IMG/VR virus record: IMGVR_UViG_3300037189_000872
Coordinates: 1-24,141 of that record
From: a virus
DNA length: 24,141 nt
Strand: one strand, 5' to 3'
Shown here: positions 1-7,903 of the stretch, in pieces
How the letters are laid out: every line of letters starts with the position of its first letter
Numbering within the stretch: the first letter of the stretch is position 1
The notes under the pieces: model-generated
What the model was told of the DNA's origin: nothing
Seen by the model: only the letters and a program-made list of their open reading frames with translations
Databases searched by the model: none
Made by a program: the position numbers and the translations under genes

Positions 1-1038
1 ATCACGTTTTTTACTGCGTTTTTGTTTCCAGATGTCAGCAGTACGATGTCTTGCGATATGCTCTAAAACACCCCTTAAAATGCGTTGTAGGGTATTCTTT
101 TCACCACTCTTATAAGCATAGTTTACTAATGGTAAGAATAGTTTGTGGTAGCCTTTTTCGTAAGCAGGATCTAAGTCTTTAGATTGGGCTAACCAGATAG
201 CTTGACGGAAACTTCCAAAGCCATATTCTTTATTCATCGCTGTACATACAATCTTACCTGATGTAGATGTAGAGTTAGTAACAGTACCTGTAGGAGCACC
301 ATAAGCTGCACCAAGATAAGCTGATAGTTTTTGATATGGAAGGTTTTGGTTGTAGTTCCATTGATTGATAGATGATTGTAGAGCATTGTTTTGATATTGC
401 TCTTGTGTTTGACCAACATTAAGAAGTTTGTTAATATCGTTATAATCAGATGCAGCCATTGTAGGAGCATTAACAGCGGCTTGATTTTGAGTAGCTCTTT
501 CGTTAGCATAATTGTTATATGCAGCTGTACCGTATTGGTTAGCTAGTGCATTAGAGAAAGCTGTATCAGCACGACCAATTAAATTACCTTGTGCATTAGA
601 ACCATAACGACCAGCTTGTGATGCGTTAGAGTTAGCATTATTTACAGCGTCATAGTAGTTAGCAGCAGCACCTTGAGCAGCACCCTGCATAGCTTGATTA
701 AAGTATGGATTAGGTGTTAAGTAATTACCATTAATTGTATTTAATTGTTGTTGTTGACCAGCTGTATTAAGTGGGTTACCAGCAATAGCTCTATTTTGTG
801 CAGCAGTTAATGCAGCTTGTGTATCAGCAGATGGGCTGATATATGTTTGATCTGGATAATATTGTGGCGTGTTAGATTGGTATAGAGATTTAGCTTGATT
901 AAGACCATATTCTACAAATGGTTTAACTGTAGGGTCTAATTGTTGAGATGAAGATTGTTGTTGTTGACCTCCACCACCACCACCCATGCCTAGTGTGAAG
1001 TAACCGATTAAATCAAAAAGCCAATTATGTAATTTCAT
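1..1038 (-). CDS. Putative virion structural / DNA-ejection-associated protein (3' end cut by window)
   Basis: An open frame of 346 codons starts at an ATG (1036-1038) and runs off the left edge without a stop, so the C-terminus is missing. An AAGGAAGGT-type ribosome binding site precedes the ATG. The N-terminus is short and hydrophobic, then comes a run of six glycines followed by glutamine and serine (about residues 18-35), then a long Ala/Asn/Gln-rich, mostly helical stretch to about residue 255. The tail end, from about residue 258, changes character: it carries CTAMNKEYGFGSFRQAIW, then YEKGYHKLFLPLV and LEHIARHRTADIWKQ. From memory this C-terminal motif recurs in phage virion proteins encoded next to the tail genes, but I know no function for it. 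It follows a GNAT-like gene that resembles T7 gp13, so an internal-virion or ejection role is plausible but unproven. Confidence 0.7.
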   Translation of the reverse strand, partial: MKLHNWLFDLIGYFTLGMGGGGGGQQQQSSSQQLDPTVKPFVEYGLNQAKSLYQSNTPQYYPDQTYISPSADTQAALTAAQNRAIAGNPLNTAGQQQQLNTINGNYLTPNPYFNQAMQGAAQGAAANYYDAVNNANSNASQAGRYGSNAQGNLIGRADTAFSNALANQYGTAAYNNYANERATQNQAAVNAPTMAASDYNDINKLLNVGQTQEQYQNNALQSSINQWNYNQNLPYQKLSAYLGAAYGAPTGTVTNSTSTSGKIVCTAMNKEYGFGSFRQAIWLAQSKDLDPAYEKGYHKLFLPLVNYAYKSGEKNTLQRILRGVLEHIARHRTADIWKQKRSKKRD

Positions 1039-1048
1039 ATTACCTTCC

Positions 1049-1447
1049 TTAAAGTGTATATTCCCAAGTTGCTGGTTTAAATCCTAATTTTTCTGCGTGT
1101 CTATTCCATCCTTTTCTGACTGAAGAAAAAGACACCTTATCCATGTTTCCATTATTTGCTATATTCTGAATGTGTTGCCAACCTTCTAGGAAGTCATCAT
1201 GTGTATGATTTTCCATATAAGCAACCCAGACGTGAAGTGTTTTACCGATTGGTTGTAGTACTGCAAATCCTATTGGATTACTGTCTTTTAATCCTACATA
1301 TAAAAATGATCGTTGTTCGTAACAATCACAATATATATCTTCTGATATCCAAGTGTTATGACCTTTGGCTATGACCTTTTCAAGACCATGTTTTAGCCAA
1401 TGCCACCATTTGCGTAAATCTTCTTTTGGTATGTATCTAAATTCCAT
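1049..1447 (-). CDS. GNAT-fold protein, possibly internal virion protein like T7 gp13
   Basis: 132 residues. The centre reads SFLYVGLKDSNPIGFAVLQP (residues 47-66), a pair of beta strands typical of the N-acetyltransferase fold. A helix and then KVSFSSVRKGWNRHAEKLGFKP near the C-terminus match the end of GNAT domains, where the final residues describe the substrate-side strand. No clear Q/RxxGxG/A acetyl-CoA loop is seen, so it may not be an enzyme. T7 gp13, an internal virion protein of about the same length encoded in the tail/core gene block, has a GNAT-like sequence; gene position and size agree here. The start overlaps the stop of the upstream fibre gene as TAATG (1445-1449), which implies coupled translation. 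The function call is an inference. Confidence 0.6.
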   Translation of the reverse strand: MEFRYIPKEDLRKWWHWLKHGLEKVIAKGHNTWISEDIYCDCYEQRSFLYVGLKDSNPIGFAVLQPIGKTLHVWVAYMENHTHDDFLEGWQHIQNIANNGNMDKVSFSSVRKGWNRHAEKLGFKPATWEYTL

Positions 1448-2268
1448 TATGCTACTATTATATAACGATATGTATTATCGGATGCAGTATTTGCAGGATG
1501 TGATATAGTAGCTGTTCCTGATCCTGTAAAACTTACCCATATGCCACCAAATAAGTTACTAGAGTATCCATCGCCAGAAATATAATTCATAGTGACAATT
1601 ACACTAGGTGTTGAAGGTCTAGTGGGTGATGTTTGTGTACCTTGAGCTTGTATAGTAACACTTGTACTAGATGTAGCCCACATTATTTGAACATAGTCAT
1701 TAGCATTTAATGATGCAAAGTAATTAAGTGAAGCTATAATATGATATGGGTTACCTGCACTTTTTCTTTGTGCTAAACCAAAAGTACTATTAGACTTTGG
1801 AACATCTGTACCGTTCACTCTAAACCATACGTCTACATCTTCTGTAGAATTAGAAAGGCTAGATAACTGTAAGCTAAACTGTATATTATAAATACCAGAA
1901 TAAGTTACCTTTAATTGTGATCCACTTTGTAATGTAATACCTGAAGAATAATCTGTGGTATTTAAAGTAATAGCATAGGCAGATGTAGTACTTGCTACTG
2001 ATTGGTTTGTACTATCTTGCCATGATCCATAAGGCAAAGTTGTATTAGCTGAATCTGCTGCACTAGCTGTTATAGCTTCTAAAAGAATAACTGAGTTATA
2101 GCCTATTCTTTCGTTAGTTAAAGTAGTAGATGTAGCTCCACCACTAGCTAATGTAATAGTGCCTGTGTTGTTAGATTTACCATCTACAAGGTTATTAACA
2201 ACCTCTGATATTTCACGAGGAGTTCCACCTGTGGGATTAAGTTTGCGGTACATATCAGATCTAGACAT
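1447..2268 (-). CDS. Tail/fibre protein with C1q/TNF-like jelly-roll domain
   Basis: 273 residues. The N-terminal part (about 1-60) is Thr/Gly/Ser-rich and looks like a virion-anchoring or linker region. Residues about 75-230 hold a beta-rich domain with the order SAYAITLNTTDYSSGITLQSG, LKVTYSGIYNIQFSLQLS, DVWFRVNGTDVP, FASLNANDYVQIMWATS and PSVIVTMNYI. This is the pattern of the trimeric C1q/TNF-like jelly roll found in many phage and viral fibre tips. A short C-terminal extension (FTGSGTATISHPANTASDNTYRY) may be a further adhesive strand. It sits directly after the nozzle gene and overlaps it as TAATG, so a receptor-binding or tail-tip role is likely. The receptor cannot be inferred. Confidence 0.7.
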   Translation of the reverse strand: MSRSDMYRKLNPTGGTPREISEVVNNLVDGKSNNTGTITLASGGATSTTLTNERIGYNSVILLEAITASAADSANTTLPYGSWQDSTNQSVASTTSAYAITLNTTDYSSGITLQSGSQLKVTYSGIYNIQFSLQLSSLSNSTEDVDVWFRVNGTDVPKSNSTFGLAQRKSAGNPYHIIASLNYFASLNANDYVQIMWATSSTSVTIQAQGTQTSPTRPSTPSVIVTMNYISGDGYSSNLFGGIWVSFTGSGTATISHPANTASDNTYRYIIVA

Positions 2269-3695
2269 TATCTTTGTCCTTGATCTTTAGTTTCTACATC
2301 TATACTTACCAATGATGTCCAATTTCCTGTAGGAGTAATTTTAATTTGATGATAACGACCAGCTGATCTTACAGAACAACGACCCAAACTATCAGATGCA
2401 GAACTTGATCCAAACACAATATTATCACCTAAGTTTTTACGAGATGATATATTAACTGTAGCTCCACCATCTTCTATTTGTGGTCTAATAAGGGTAATAA
2501 CAGCATTATATCCTGTTTCCCAATCACCTATAGTAATATTGGCTGGAGAGTTTGAACCAGTAAATGTAACAATTTTATTTCCACGAGTTCCAGCAAATAA
2601 GAATTTACCACCAGACCATAATCTATCATCTAATGAAGTTGTAAGTGTATCCATATTGCCATAAGCATCTAAACTTTCTAATGTAGTGCCTTGTGTAACA
2701 ATAGTAGATATAGTAGTTGCATCTGTTTCTATTCTTGACCATTTTTGAACTAAGAAGTTATATACCAACATAGTTCTTCCACCAAATACATCTGCAAAAT
2801 TCCAAATTACTAATTTTTTAATTGGATCTACAGCTGTGGTCATGGTAGCAAATTGAGTAGGATCTGCATTTTTATAAAACCAACGGTCTACTTTTTCAAC
2901 ACCAATAGGAGTTATTGTTTGACCATCACACATATAAAATCCGTCAGCAGATAAGAAATAAGTAATGTCTCTATATTGAGCTACAGAATTTCCATCAACA
3001 CAACCTAATCCACGAGATATAGCATCAAATTGAAAGAATAATGGACTTCCGATATATGACATACGATAAATTGCTTTTTCAAGCAATACAATTCCAAATT
3101 GACCACCAGTTAAGCCAGTAATATTTCCACCGTCAGCCATAATTTGATAATCTGATTGTGATGTTACGCTAGGAGTCCAATTAGTTTCATCATTAAGATC
3201 AGACCATTGTACTTTATTTGCATTTGTACCACCGTCTAAATATCCTGCTACTACAAAATCACGAACAGTAGTAACAAATCTAGCTACTGGAGCTGTAGAT
3301 GCTACATCTGCCCATGCAGTAGATACTCCAAGATACCATGCTTGTAATTTTTCATGATTATTTGCAGCTAATAATGCACTTCCATATTGAATAAACTTCC
3401 AAGAATCTAATCCATTATATCCGCCAGATTTAGATACATCATCAAGTGCTTTAGTAGTACCATTATATTTATATAATTTTGTTGAACTTCCAGCAAATAT
3501 TTGAATAGTATCGTTTATTTTTCCAGCATAAGTTTTATTTAATGTTGTGCCAGCAGCATTAGAATAATCTACAGCTAATGGAAATGGAAAATATCCTTTA
3601 GGTAATGGTATTAAACTAGATACATCTTGCAATGTATTTAAAACAGATGGTTGATCTGGCAACCATTCTGTTAATGTTAATCTTTGAGTAGTCAT
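2268..3695 (-). CDS. Tail nozzle / DNA stabilization protein, P22 gp10-like
   Basis: 475 residues, almost the length of P22 gp10 (about 472), the hub that closes the portal-adaptor channel. The sequence is a succession of short beta blades, e.g. KIYAG-type turns, SSTKLYKYNG, VARFVTTVRDFVVAGYL, NKVQWSDLNDETNWTP, IVLLEKAIYRMSYIGSP, DITYFLSADGFYMCDG and LVIWNFADVFGGRTMLVYNF. This pattern is shared by gp10-family and SU10-type nozzle proteins (a beta-propeller-like body). The start ATG overlaps the stop of the glycine-rich gene as TAATG. In the assembled virion it should sit below the adaptor encoded at 11445-12065. The two genes are separated by a fibre and enzyme block, which is an unusual arrangement. 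Confidence 0.75.
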   Translation of the reverse strand: MTTQRLTLTEWLPDQPSVLNTLQDVSSLIPLPKGYFPFPLAVDYSNAAGTTLNKTYAGKINDTIQIFAGSSTKLYKYNGTTKALDDVSKSGGYNGLDSWKFIQYGSALLAANNHEKLQAWYLGVSTAWADVASTAPVARFVTTVRDFVVAGYLDGGTNANKVQWSDLNDETNWTPSVTSQSDYQIMADGGNITGLTGGQFGIVLLEKAIYRMSYIGSPLFFQFDAISRGLGCVDGNSVAQYRDITYFLSADGFYMCDGQTITPIGVEKVDRWFYKNADPTQFATMTTAVDPIKKLVIWNFADVFGGRTMLVYNFLVQKWSRIETDATTISTIVTQGTTLESLDAYGNMDTLTTSLDDRLWSGGKFLFAGTRGNKIVTFTGSNSPANITIGDWETGYNAVITLIRPQIEDGGATVNISSRKNLGDNIVFGSSSASDSLGRCSVRSAGRYHQIKITPTGNWTSLVSIDVETKDQGQR

Positions 3696-4579
3696 TATGC
3701 TCTATATGTTCCAGAAGAAGTAAATTTTAATACTTTGTTTGTTCCTACAGTTGTAACTGTCGTAGATCCTGTTGTAACTCCAGTATAATTTGCAGCTGGT
3801 ATACTTAAAATAATAATACCAGATCCGCCAGCACCACCAGTACCCCATCCTACGTTTGTACCTTGAGCACCACCGCCACCGCCACCAGTATTTGCTGTTC
3901 CATTATATCCATTAGATCCACCACTATTATATGCACCATCACCACCACCACCTAAACCACCAGATCCACCAGATCCAGCCTTATACACACCGCCACCACC
4001 ACCGCCAGCATAATATGTAGATGTTCCTGTAATAGATGATGCTAAACCAATACCACCATCACCAGCTTTAGAAGAGTTATTTCCATCTTGACCTACTCCC
4101 CCAGCACCACCACCTCCGCCTCCACCTACTACGTTAGTTCCTCCAGCACCAGATCCACCTATGTTACCTTGACCAGATACAGCAGTTCCAATAGGAGCAC
4201 CTTGTTTACCACCACCTCCAGATCCGCCAGAGCTGTTGTGACCATCATCATTATTATAAGCACCTTGTCCTGCACCACCACCTACACAATTAATAGAAGT
4301 AATGCCTATACCAGTTATGGATGAATTTGATCCTTGAGTTGGAGTGTAAGTATATCTATCACCGCCAATACCACCACCACCAATAGTAATAGTGTAAGTA
4401 TTTCCAGCTTTTAATAATACTGTGTTAGTTAATAAACCTCCAGCACCGCCTCCTCCAGAATACAAACTACCACCACCGCCTCCTCCAGCTACACTTAAAT
4501 ATGTAATAATGTAATCTGAAATAGAAGTAAATCCATAACTTCTTGCAGATGCTACTGCTTTTGTTGATATTAATGGCAT
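3695..4579 (-). CDS. Stand-alone glycine-rich adhesin-type tail protein
   Basis: 294 residues, of which most after residue 30 are glycine-rich. It opens with a short strand ending in IITYLSVAGGGGGG, then YTITIGGGGIGG, then many GGGG/GGSGG blocks, and ends with GSGIIILSIPAANYTG followed by a beta strand and KFTSSGTYRA. This is the phage glycine-rich domain layout, in which glycine stretches can pack as polyglycine type II helices, as known for the gp38 adhesin of T2/S16-type phages. The C-terminal half of the fibre at 9411-11030 has the same elements in the same order, so the two are paralogues. It lies next to the nozzle and fibre genes. A receptor-binding tip or fibre-capping role is inferred. 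Confidence 0.65.
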   Translation of the reverse strand: MPLISTKAVASARSYGFTSISDYIITYLSVAGGGGGGSLYSGGGGAGGLLTNTVLLKAGNTYTITIGGGGIGGDRYTYTPTQGSNSSITGIGITSINCVGGGAGQGAYNNDDGHNSSGGSGGGGKQGAPIGTAVSGQGNIGGSGAGGTNVVGGGGGGGAGGVGQDGNNSSKAGDGGIGLASSITGTSTYYAGGGGGGVYKAGSGGSGGLGGGGDGAYNSGGSNGYNGTANTGGGGGGAQGTNVGWGTGGAGGSGIIILSIPAANYTGVTTGSTTVTTVGTNKVLKFTSSGTYRA

Positions 4580-4588
4580 TGTTATACC

Positions 4589-5374
4589 TTAAGCAAAATT
4601 AACTTTAGAGGCTAATACTGTAAATGTTGCTGAACCAGTTTTAATAATAGTATATGAATAAATATCTATAGCAGAAGCTGAACCAGATGTCCAAGCATTG
4701 CCACCTTGATATTTAGGAGTAACTGCATTTCCATCAATCGTAATTGCATTATTATAATAAGCAGTAGATCCTTGAGTTGCTAAAAATACTACAGTTACTG
4801 ATTCACCAGTAGCCATTGCTGTATTTAAAGATGTTGCACTAGATGCTCTAAAATTTAAAGTCCAATTACCTGAAGCTGAACTTGTGTAATATAATACTGA
4901 TTGTGTAGTAATATCAAAATTAATTGTTCCTGTTGCAGCAGATCCTGATACTGTTACAGCTTCTAATGCGTTAATTAATTTAGATGATATATTAGCAGTA
5001 TCACCAATAAATGTTTGTTTTGCAGTAAATGTAGTAGGTGTTGCTGGAGCTACATAATCTGTTCCTGCTGTACCAGCTGTAAAATTTCCAGAGGTATCAG
5101 ATTTTACAAGACCTGCAAATGTAGTTAATGCTGGAACACCTAAATTTGTTCTTGCAGATGAAGCATTAGCAGCACCTGTGCCACCTGCTGTAAGTGGAAT
5201 CAGATCACCACTAGCACCAGATTGTAAATCTCTTACTTGTGCCATTAATGTACGAATAGCATTGTTAATACCAGAAGGTGCACATCCTTCATCAATATTA
5301 ATACCAGCTATATCTGTATTTAAATTAGCACCATCTGTAGTTGATGCGTATTGCGAAATCTTTGTTTTTGACAT
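4589..5374 (-). CDS. Tail fibre / tip protein
   Basis: 261 residues. The N-terminal 45 residues (MSKTKISQY, then NIDEGCAPSGINNAIRTLMAQV) form a motif I recognise from many phage fibre proteins, probably the virion-attachment part. It is followed by LIPLTAGGTGAANASSARTNLGV, a GGTG/ARTNLGV motif very common in phage tail fibres. Residues about 110-261 are a beta-rich domain with alternating Thr/Ser and ending in SYTIIKTGSATFTVLASKVNFA, again typical of short fibre tips. It is encoded between the periodic-repeat fibre gene and the glycine-rich adhesin. No enzymatic signature is visible. Confidence 0.7.
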   Translation of the reverse strand: MSKTKISQYASTTDGANLNTDIAGINIDEGCAPSGINNAIRTLMAQVRDLQSGASGDLIPLTAGGTGAANASSARTNLGVPALTTFAGLVKSDTSGNFTAGTAGTDYVAPATPTTFTAKQTFIGDTANISSKLINALEAVTVSGSAATGTINFDITTQSVLYYTSSASGNWTLNFRASSATSLNTAMATGESVTVVFLATQGSTAYYNNAITIDGNAVTPKYQGGNAWTSGSASAIDIYSYTIIKTGSATFTVLASKVNFA

Positions 5375-5377
5375 TTT

Positions 5378-6457
5378 TTATCCTTGTTGTAACCATGTGT
5401 TTGAACCGACTGATACATCATTCCAAGTGTTAGATCCTGTTGGTATATCACTCCAAGACTCTGACCCTTGTGCCATAAGAGTCCAAATATTAGATCCTTC
5501 TGATACAGGTGACCATGACTCTGTACCTATAGGCATTAATACCCATTCTTCACCCAATATATAACCACGAGCAGTTAATGTTGCATATGCTTTACAATTA
5601 GCATATCCAAAAAATTTACCATTACCACGAACTGTAATTAAAGTTTGTGCAGATATATTTGCATAAGCATTTCTTCTGCGTATTGGTGATGCTGTAATTG
5701 TTGCATAAGCTAATATATTTGCTTGTGCACTTACTTTTTTAGCTGCTGATATTATTACAGCTGCTTGTGCTACTATGCTTGCTTTTGCAGAAGCTGTTTT
5801 TCTAGCATTTGCAGATATAATACTAAGTGCACTAATATTTGCAGAATCGTAAGCTGTAGAAAAGCCATTAGCAGATATTGTTGCAGATGCTAATATATTT
5901 GCAGATGAATTTCTACGTCTTATATATGATATTGTTATAGCAGTAGATGCACTAATGCTTGCTGAATCATATGCTGTAGAAAAACCATTTGCTGTAACAG
6001 TAGCAGGTGCTGTTATAGATGCACTATCATAAGCTGTTGAATATCCGTTTCCTGTAACATTAGCAGAAGCTAATATTGTGGCGGAATCATAAGCCTTAGA
6101 AAATCCATTTGCAGTTACTGTTGCAGATGCAAATATTAATGTACTATCATAAGCATAAGAAAAACCATTTGCTGTAACAGTAGCAGGTGCAAATATGCTT
6201 GCAGAATCGTATGCAGTAGAAAATCCATTTGCAGCTACTGTTGTTGGTGCAGATATAGTTATAAGACTTGTTCTATATCTTACAGCAGCCGATGTTACAG
6301 TAGCTTGTGCAGATACGCTGGCGGAATCTAATGCACTAGAATATCCGTTAGCTGTTACAGTAGTTTGTGCAACAATGGATGCTTGACCATACCATGTTGT
6401 ACCTGTTATTGCAAGGGAACTAAAGGGTATTTCTGATAAACTTGAATACCCTAACAT
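5378..6457 (-). CDS. Fibre-like protein built of exact 20-residue and then 10-residue tandem repeats
   Basis: 359 residues. From residue 21 to 300 the sequence runs in fourteen consecutive 20-residue units without any insertion or deletion. The typical unit is A-x-I-x-A-x-(A/T)-x-V-T-A-N-G-F-S-x-A-Y-D-S, best kept between residues 71 and 170. Some units replace the NGFSTAYDS half by basic segments such as SYIRRRNS or SPIRRRNA. From residue 311 a second repeat begins: five 10-residue units of the form G-(S/T)-x-x-W-x-x-(V/I/M)-x-x. A short leader (1-20) precedes it. The strict periodicity suggests a beta-solenoid or a trimeric shaft. It lies in the fibre block, next to the 125-residue conserved protein and a tip protein. 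No homologous domain name is known to me; a fibre shaft or adhesin is inferred. Confidence 0.6.
   Translation of the reverse strand: MLGYSSLSEIPFSSLAITGTTWYGQASIVAQTTVTANGYSSALDSASVSAQATVTSAAVRYRTSLITISAPTTVAANGFSTAYDSASIFAPATVTANGFSYAYDSTLIFASATVTANGFSKAYDSATILASANVTGNGYSTAYDSASITAPATVTANGFSTAYDSASISASTAITISYIRRRNSSANILASATISANGFSTAYDSANISALSIISANARKTASAKASIVAQAAVIISAAKKVSAQANILAYATITASPIRRRNAYANISAQTLITVRGNGKFFGYANCKAYATLTARGYILGEEWVLMPIGTESWSPVSEGSNIWTLMAQGSESWSDIPTGSNTWNDVSVGSNTWLQQG
5393..5527 (-). repeat. Tryptophan-containing 30-bp coding repeats (10-residue units)
   Basis: Residues 311-355 of the same protein: GTESW, GSNIW, GSESW, GSNTW and GSNTW start exactly ten residues apart, each followed by five residues with a central hydrophobic. 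Five full units are visible at the C-terminus. The period is exactly half that of the preceding array. Confidence 0.8.
5558..6397 (-). repeat. Fourteen 60-bp coding repeats (20-residue units)
   Basis: In-frame tandem array inside the fibre-like gene, covering residues 21-300. Units keep a 60-base step exactly. The central units (about 5947-6247) are also close at DNA level, with a recurring GCAAATGGTTTTTC-type segment on the minus strand, while flanking units have diverged. This suggests growth by duplication followed by drift. The plus strand shows the same segment as GAAAAACCATTTGC. Confidence 0.8.
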
Positions 6458-6460
6458 ATA

Positions 6461-6838
6461 TTAGGTTAGCTCTTTAGCTACCCAAGATTGTGTTGCTTCA
6501 TCCCAAGAATATGGCTTATGTAATAAATCTGCTGGGAATGGTACTGGAGCATCCCATAACCATGTAGACTTATTTAATATCCATGAAGGATATGGAGCTG
6601 GACAATAAAATACATCATTTTCTCTATCATAAATGTAACCAATGCCAGCATAATTACCTCTTAATGCAATTCCACCATCTGGCTTACCATCTTGACCATA
6701 ATGTAAATTTCCACGAGTATTGTATGATGTTTGAATCCAATCTCCTGCACTTGTATCAACAAATGTGTCAAAAAAATCTGGTTCAGCAACAATAACTCTG
6801 TCTACTATTCCATTAATTACTTTTGCAAAATGTGCCAT
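6461..6838 (-). CDS. Conserved phage hypothetical protein of the fibre region
   Basis: 125 residues. It begins MAHFAKVINGIVDRVIVAEPDFF, continues with GDWIQTSYNT and GGIALRGNYAGIGYIYD, and ends with PYPSWILNKSTWLWDAPVPFP and a Trp-rich tail. From memory this family is widespread in cyanophages and other aquatic phages, usually among tail-fibre genes, with no established function. The first half looks beta-rich, and the repeated W-x-W/W-x-A-P-x-P elements resemble a small carbohydrate- or assembly-related module, though that is only a resemblance. The start lies 26 bases inside the end of the kinase gene, so it belongs to the same transcript as the modification cassette. Confidence 0.65.
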   Translation of the reverse strand: MAHFAKVINGIVDRVIVAEPDFFDTFVDTSAGDWIQTSYNTRGNLHYGQDGKPDGGIALRGNYAGIGYIYDRENDVFYCPAPYPSWILNKSTWLWDAPVPFPADLLHKPYSWDEATQSWVAKELT

Positions 6839-7241
6839 TTAAAAACTCCATAATAATGTTTACTTCTTGTTTAATTGTTAATCCACTAATAATACAAATA
6901 TCTGCATTTGTTGGTTTTTCAAATATTTTATTTGTATCTTCATATTTACTATCTTTAATAGTATTCATCCATACCATTAAAGCACTGCCGAAAGCATTTC
7001 TTGTGTCTTTTGTAGGGCATACAAAATCACATATAACATATTTAGATTGTGTTAATGTATTATCTGCAAGCATACTCATACGTTTTGCTTGTCTTATACG
7101 ACCTTCATGACTAAAATCCCAATCATCATATAAAGATCTAATTTCATCTGCATTTATGTGAGGTGCATTAAGTTTTTTACTCAATGCTTTTGCTAATGTT
7201 GTTTTGCCAGAATTAGGCAATCCCATTATAAGAATTTTCAT
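6813..7241 (-). CDS. P-loop kinase resembling adenylylsulfate (APS) kinase
   Basis: 142 residues from the ATG at 7241; that ATG overlaps the stop of the oxygenase gene as TAATG, so I prefer it to an upstream TTG at 7247. Walker A is GLPNSGKT (7-14). Further matches to APS kinases are NADEIR with D32 in the place of the family's DGDN(V/I)R, FSHEGRIRQAKRM (43-55) for the FSxxDRxENIRR region, VICDFVCPTKDTR (69-81) for the AFISPxRxxR strand, and FEKPTNADICI (107-117) for the YExPxxP segment. APS kinase phosphorylates adenosine 5'-phosphosulfate to PAPS, the donor for sulfotransferases; a sulfotransferase is encoded three genes upstream. At 142 residues it is shorter than cellular CysC (about 200), so another small-molecule or nucleotide kinase remains possible. 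Confidence 0.6.
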   Translation of the reverse strand: MKILIMGLPNSGKTTLAKALSKKLNAPHINADEIRSLYDDWDFSHEGRIRQAKRMSMLADNTLTQSKYVICDFVCPTKDTRNAFGSALMVWMNTIKDSKYEDTNKIFEKPTNADICIISGLTIKQEVNIIMEFLNGTFCKSN

Positions 7242-7903
7242 TACCAAACAGCTTTTAATCTTCCGATAGGTGTAGTTCCTACTGTTAATTCATGAAAAAA
7301 TACAGCCAAAGTTAATCTTGTATCATTATCATTTGTACCAAAAAAATCCAATGCACCATGAGGAACAGAAGCATCAAAAACTATTAATCTATTATAAGAG
7401 TTGTGCACTTTAATAACTTCATCATATTGATTATTGTTATTTAATCTTGCTTTCTCTGCATCTTGTATAGGTATATTGCCTAAATATGCTTGTTCTTTAA
7501 TATCATTAAATGATCTATCATGTACCAATACATCTTGTTTTAATTTATATATAGATGTTCCACTATTAGGTAATGGATTTGGATTTAAATAAATAATACA
7601 TGACATAATAGCTGGGCTATCCATGTGAACCCATCCAGATCCAAAAGATTTATTTACTTTTTGGAAAGACATATTTACTTTCCAGCTTACATTATTTTGA
7701 TAAGACAAGTCATAATACAAAGACAATATTTTTCTACATACTGAATCAAAAAATGCAGGATGATTGATATATAATTGTTCTGTACGAACAGAAGGATATG
7801 TTCCTTTTTCGTCAGATGTATAATCCATGCTTAAAGCTAAATTACGAACTTTATCTGGGTCATCAAAAAAATTATCTACTACAGCTACTGGATAAGAAAT
7901 CAT
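7241..7903 (-). CDS. 2-oxoglutarate/Fe(II)-dependent oxygenase-like protein (DUF6445-like)
   Basis: 220 residues. The iron ligands of the double-stranded beta-helix are readable: H93-x-D95 in GWVHMDSP, H182 in DASVPHGALDFFG, and the co-substrate arginine R196 in RLTLAVFFHEL. The start PVAVVDNFFDDPDKVRNLAL is typical of DUF6445-type family members found in phages and bacteria. Such enzymes hydroxylate proteins, nucleotides or small molecules using oxygen and 2-oxoglutarate; the substrate is unknown here. Its stop overlaps the kinase start and its start overlaps the stop of the U32-like gene, both as TAATG, so the proteins are probably made in fixed proportion. Together with the neighbouring sulfotransferase it may prepare a hydroxyl group for sulfation, which is an inference. 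Confidence 0.75.
   Translation of the reverse strand: MISYPVAVVDNFFDDPDKVRNLALSMDYTSDEKGTYPSVRTEQLYINHPAFFDSVCRKILSLYYDLSYQNNVSWKVNMSFQKVNKSFGSGWVHMDSPAIMSCIIYLNPNPLPNSGTSIYKLKQDVLVHDRSFNDIKEQAYLGNIPIQDAEKARLNNNNQYDEVIKVHNSYNRLIVFDASVPHGALDFFGTNDNDTRLTLAVFFHELTVGTTPIGRLKAVW

Noticed and set aside
234-509. A 91-residue minus-strand open frame
   Set aside because: It is out of frame with the continuous 346-codon frame over 1-1038, which has conserved-looking sequence; the shorter frame is Leu/Ile/Gln-rich nonsense.
4088-4324. A plus-strand Ser/Thr/Tyr-rich open frame (also the one at 9576-9923)
   Set aside because: Both are antisense shadows of glycine-codon runs; the minus-strand adhesin frames explain the composition.
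5178-5564. A 128-residue plus-strand open frame
   Set aside because: It lies antisense to two overlapping fibre genes with recognisable motifs and has no plausible ribosome binding site or neighbours on its strand.
5558-6397. CRISPR-like periodic repeats
   Set aside because: The repeat step is 60 bases and multiples of three within an open frame, with no conserved repeat/unique spacer alternation; it is a coding repeat.
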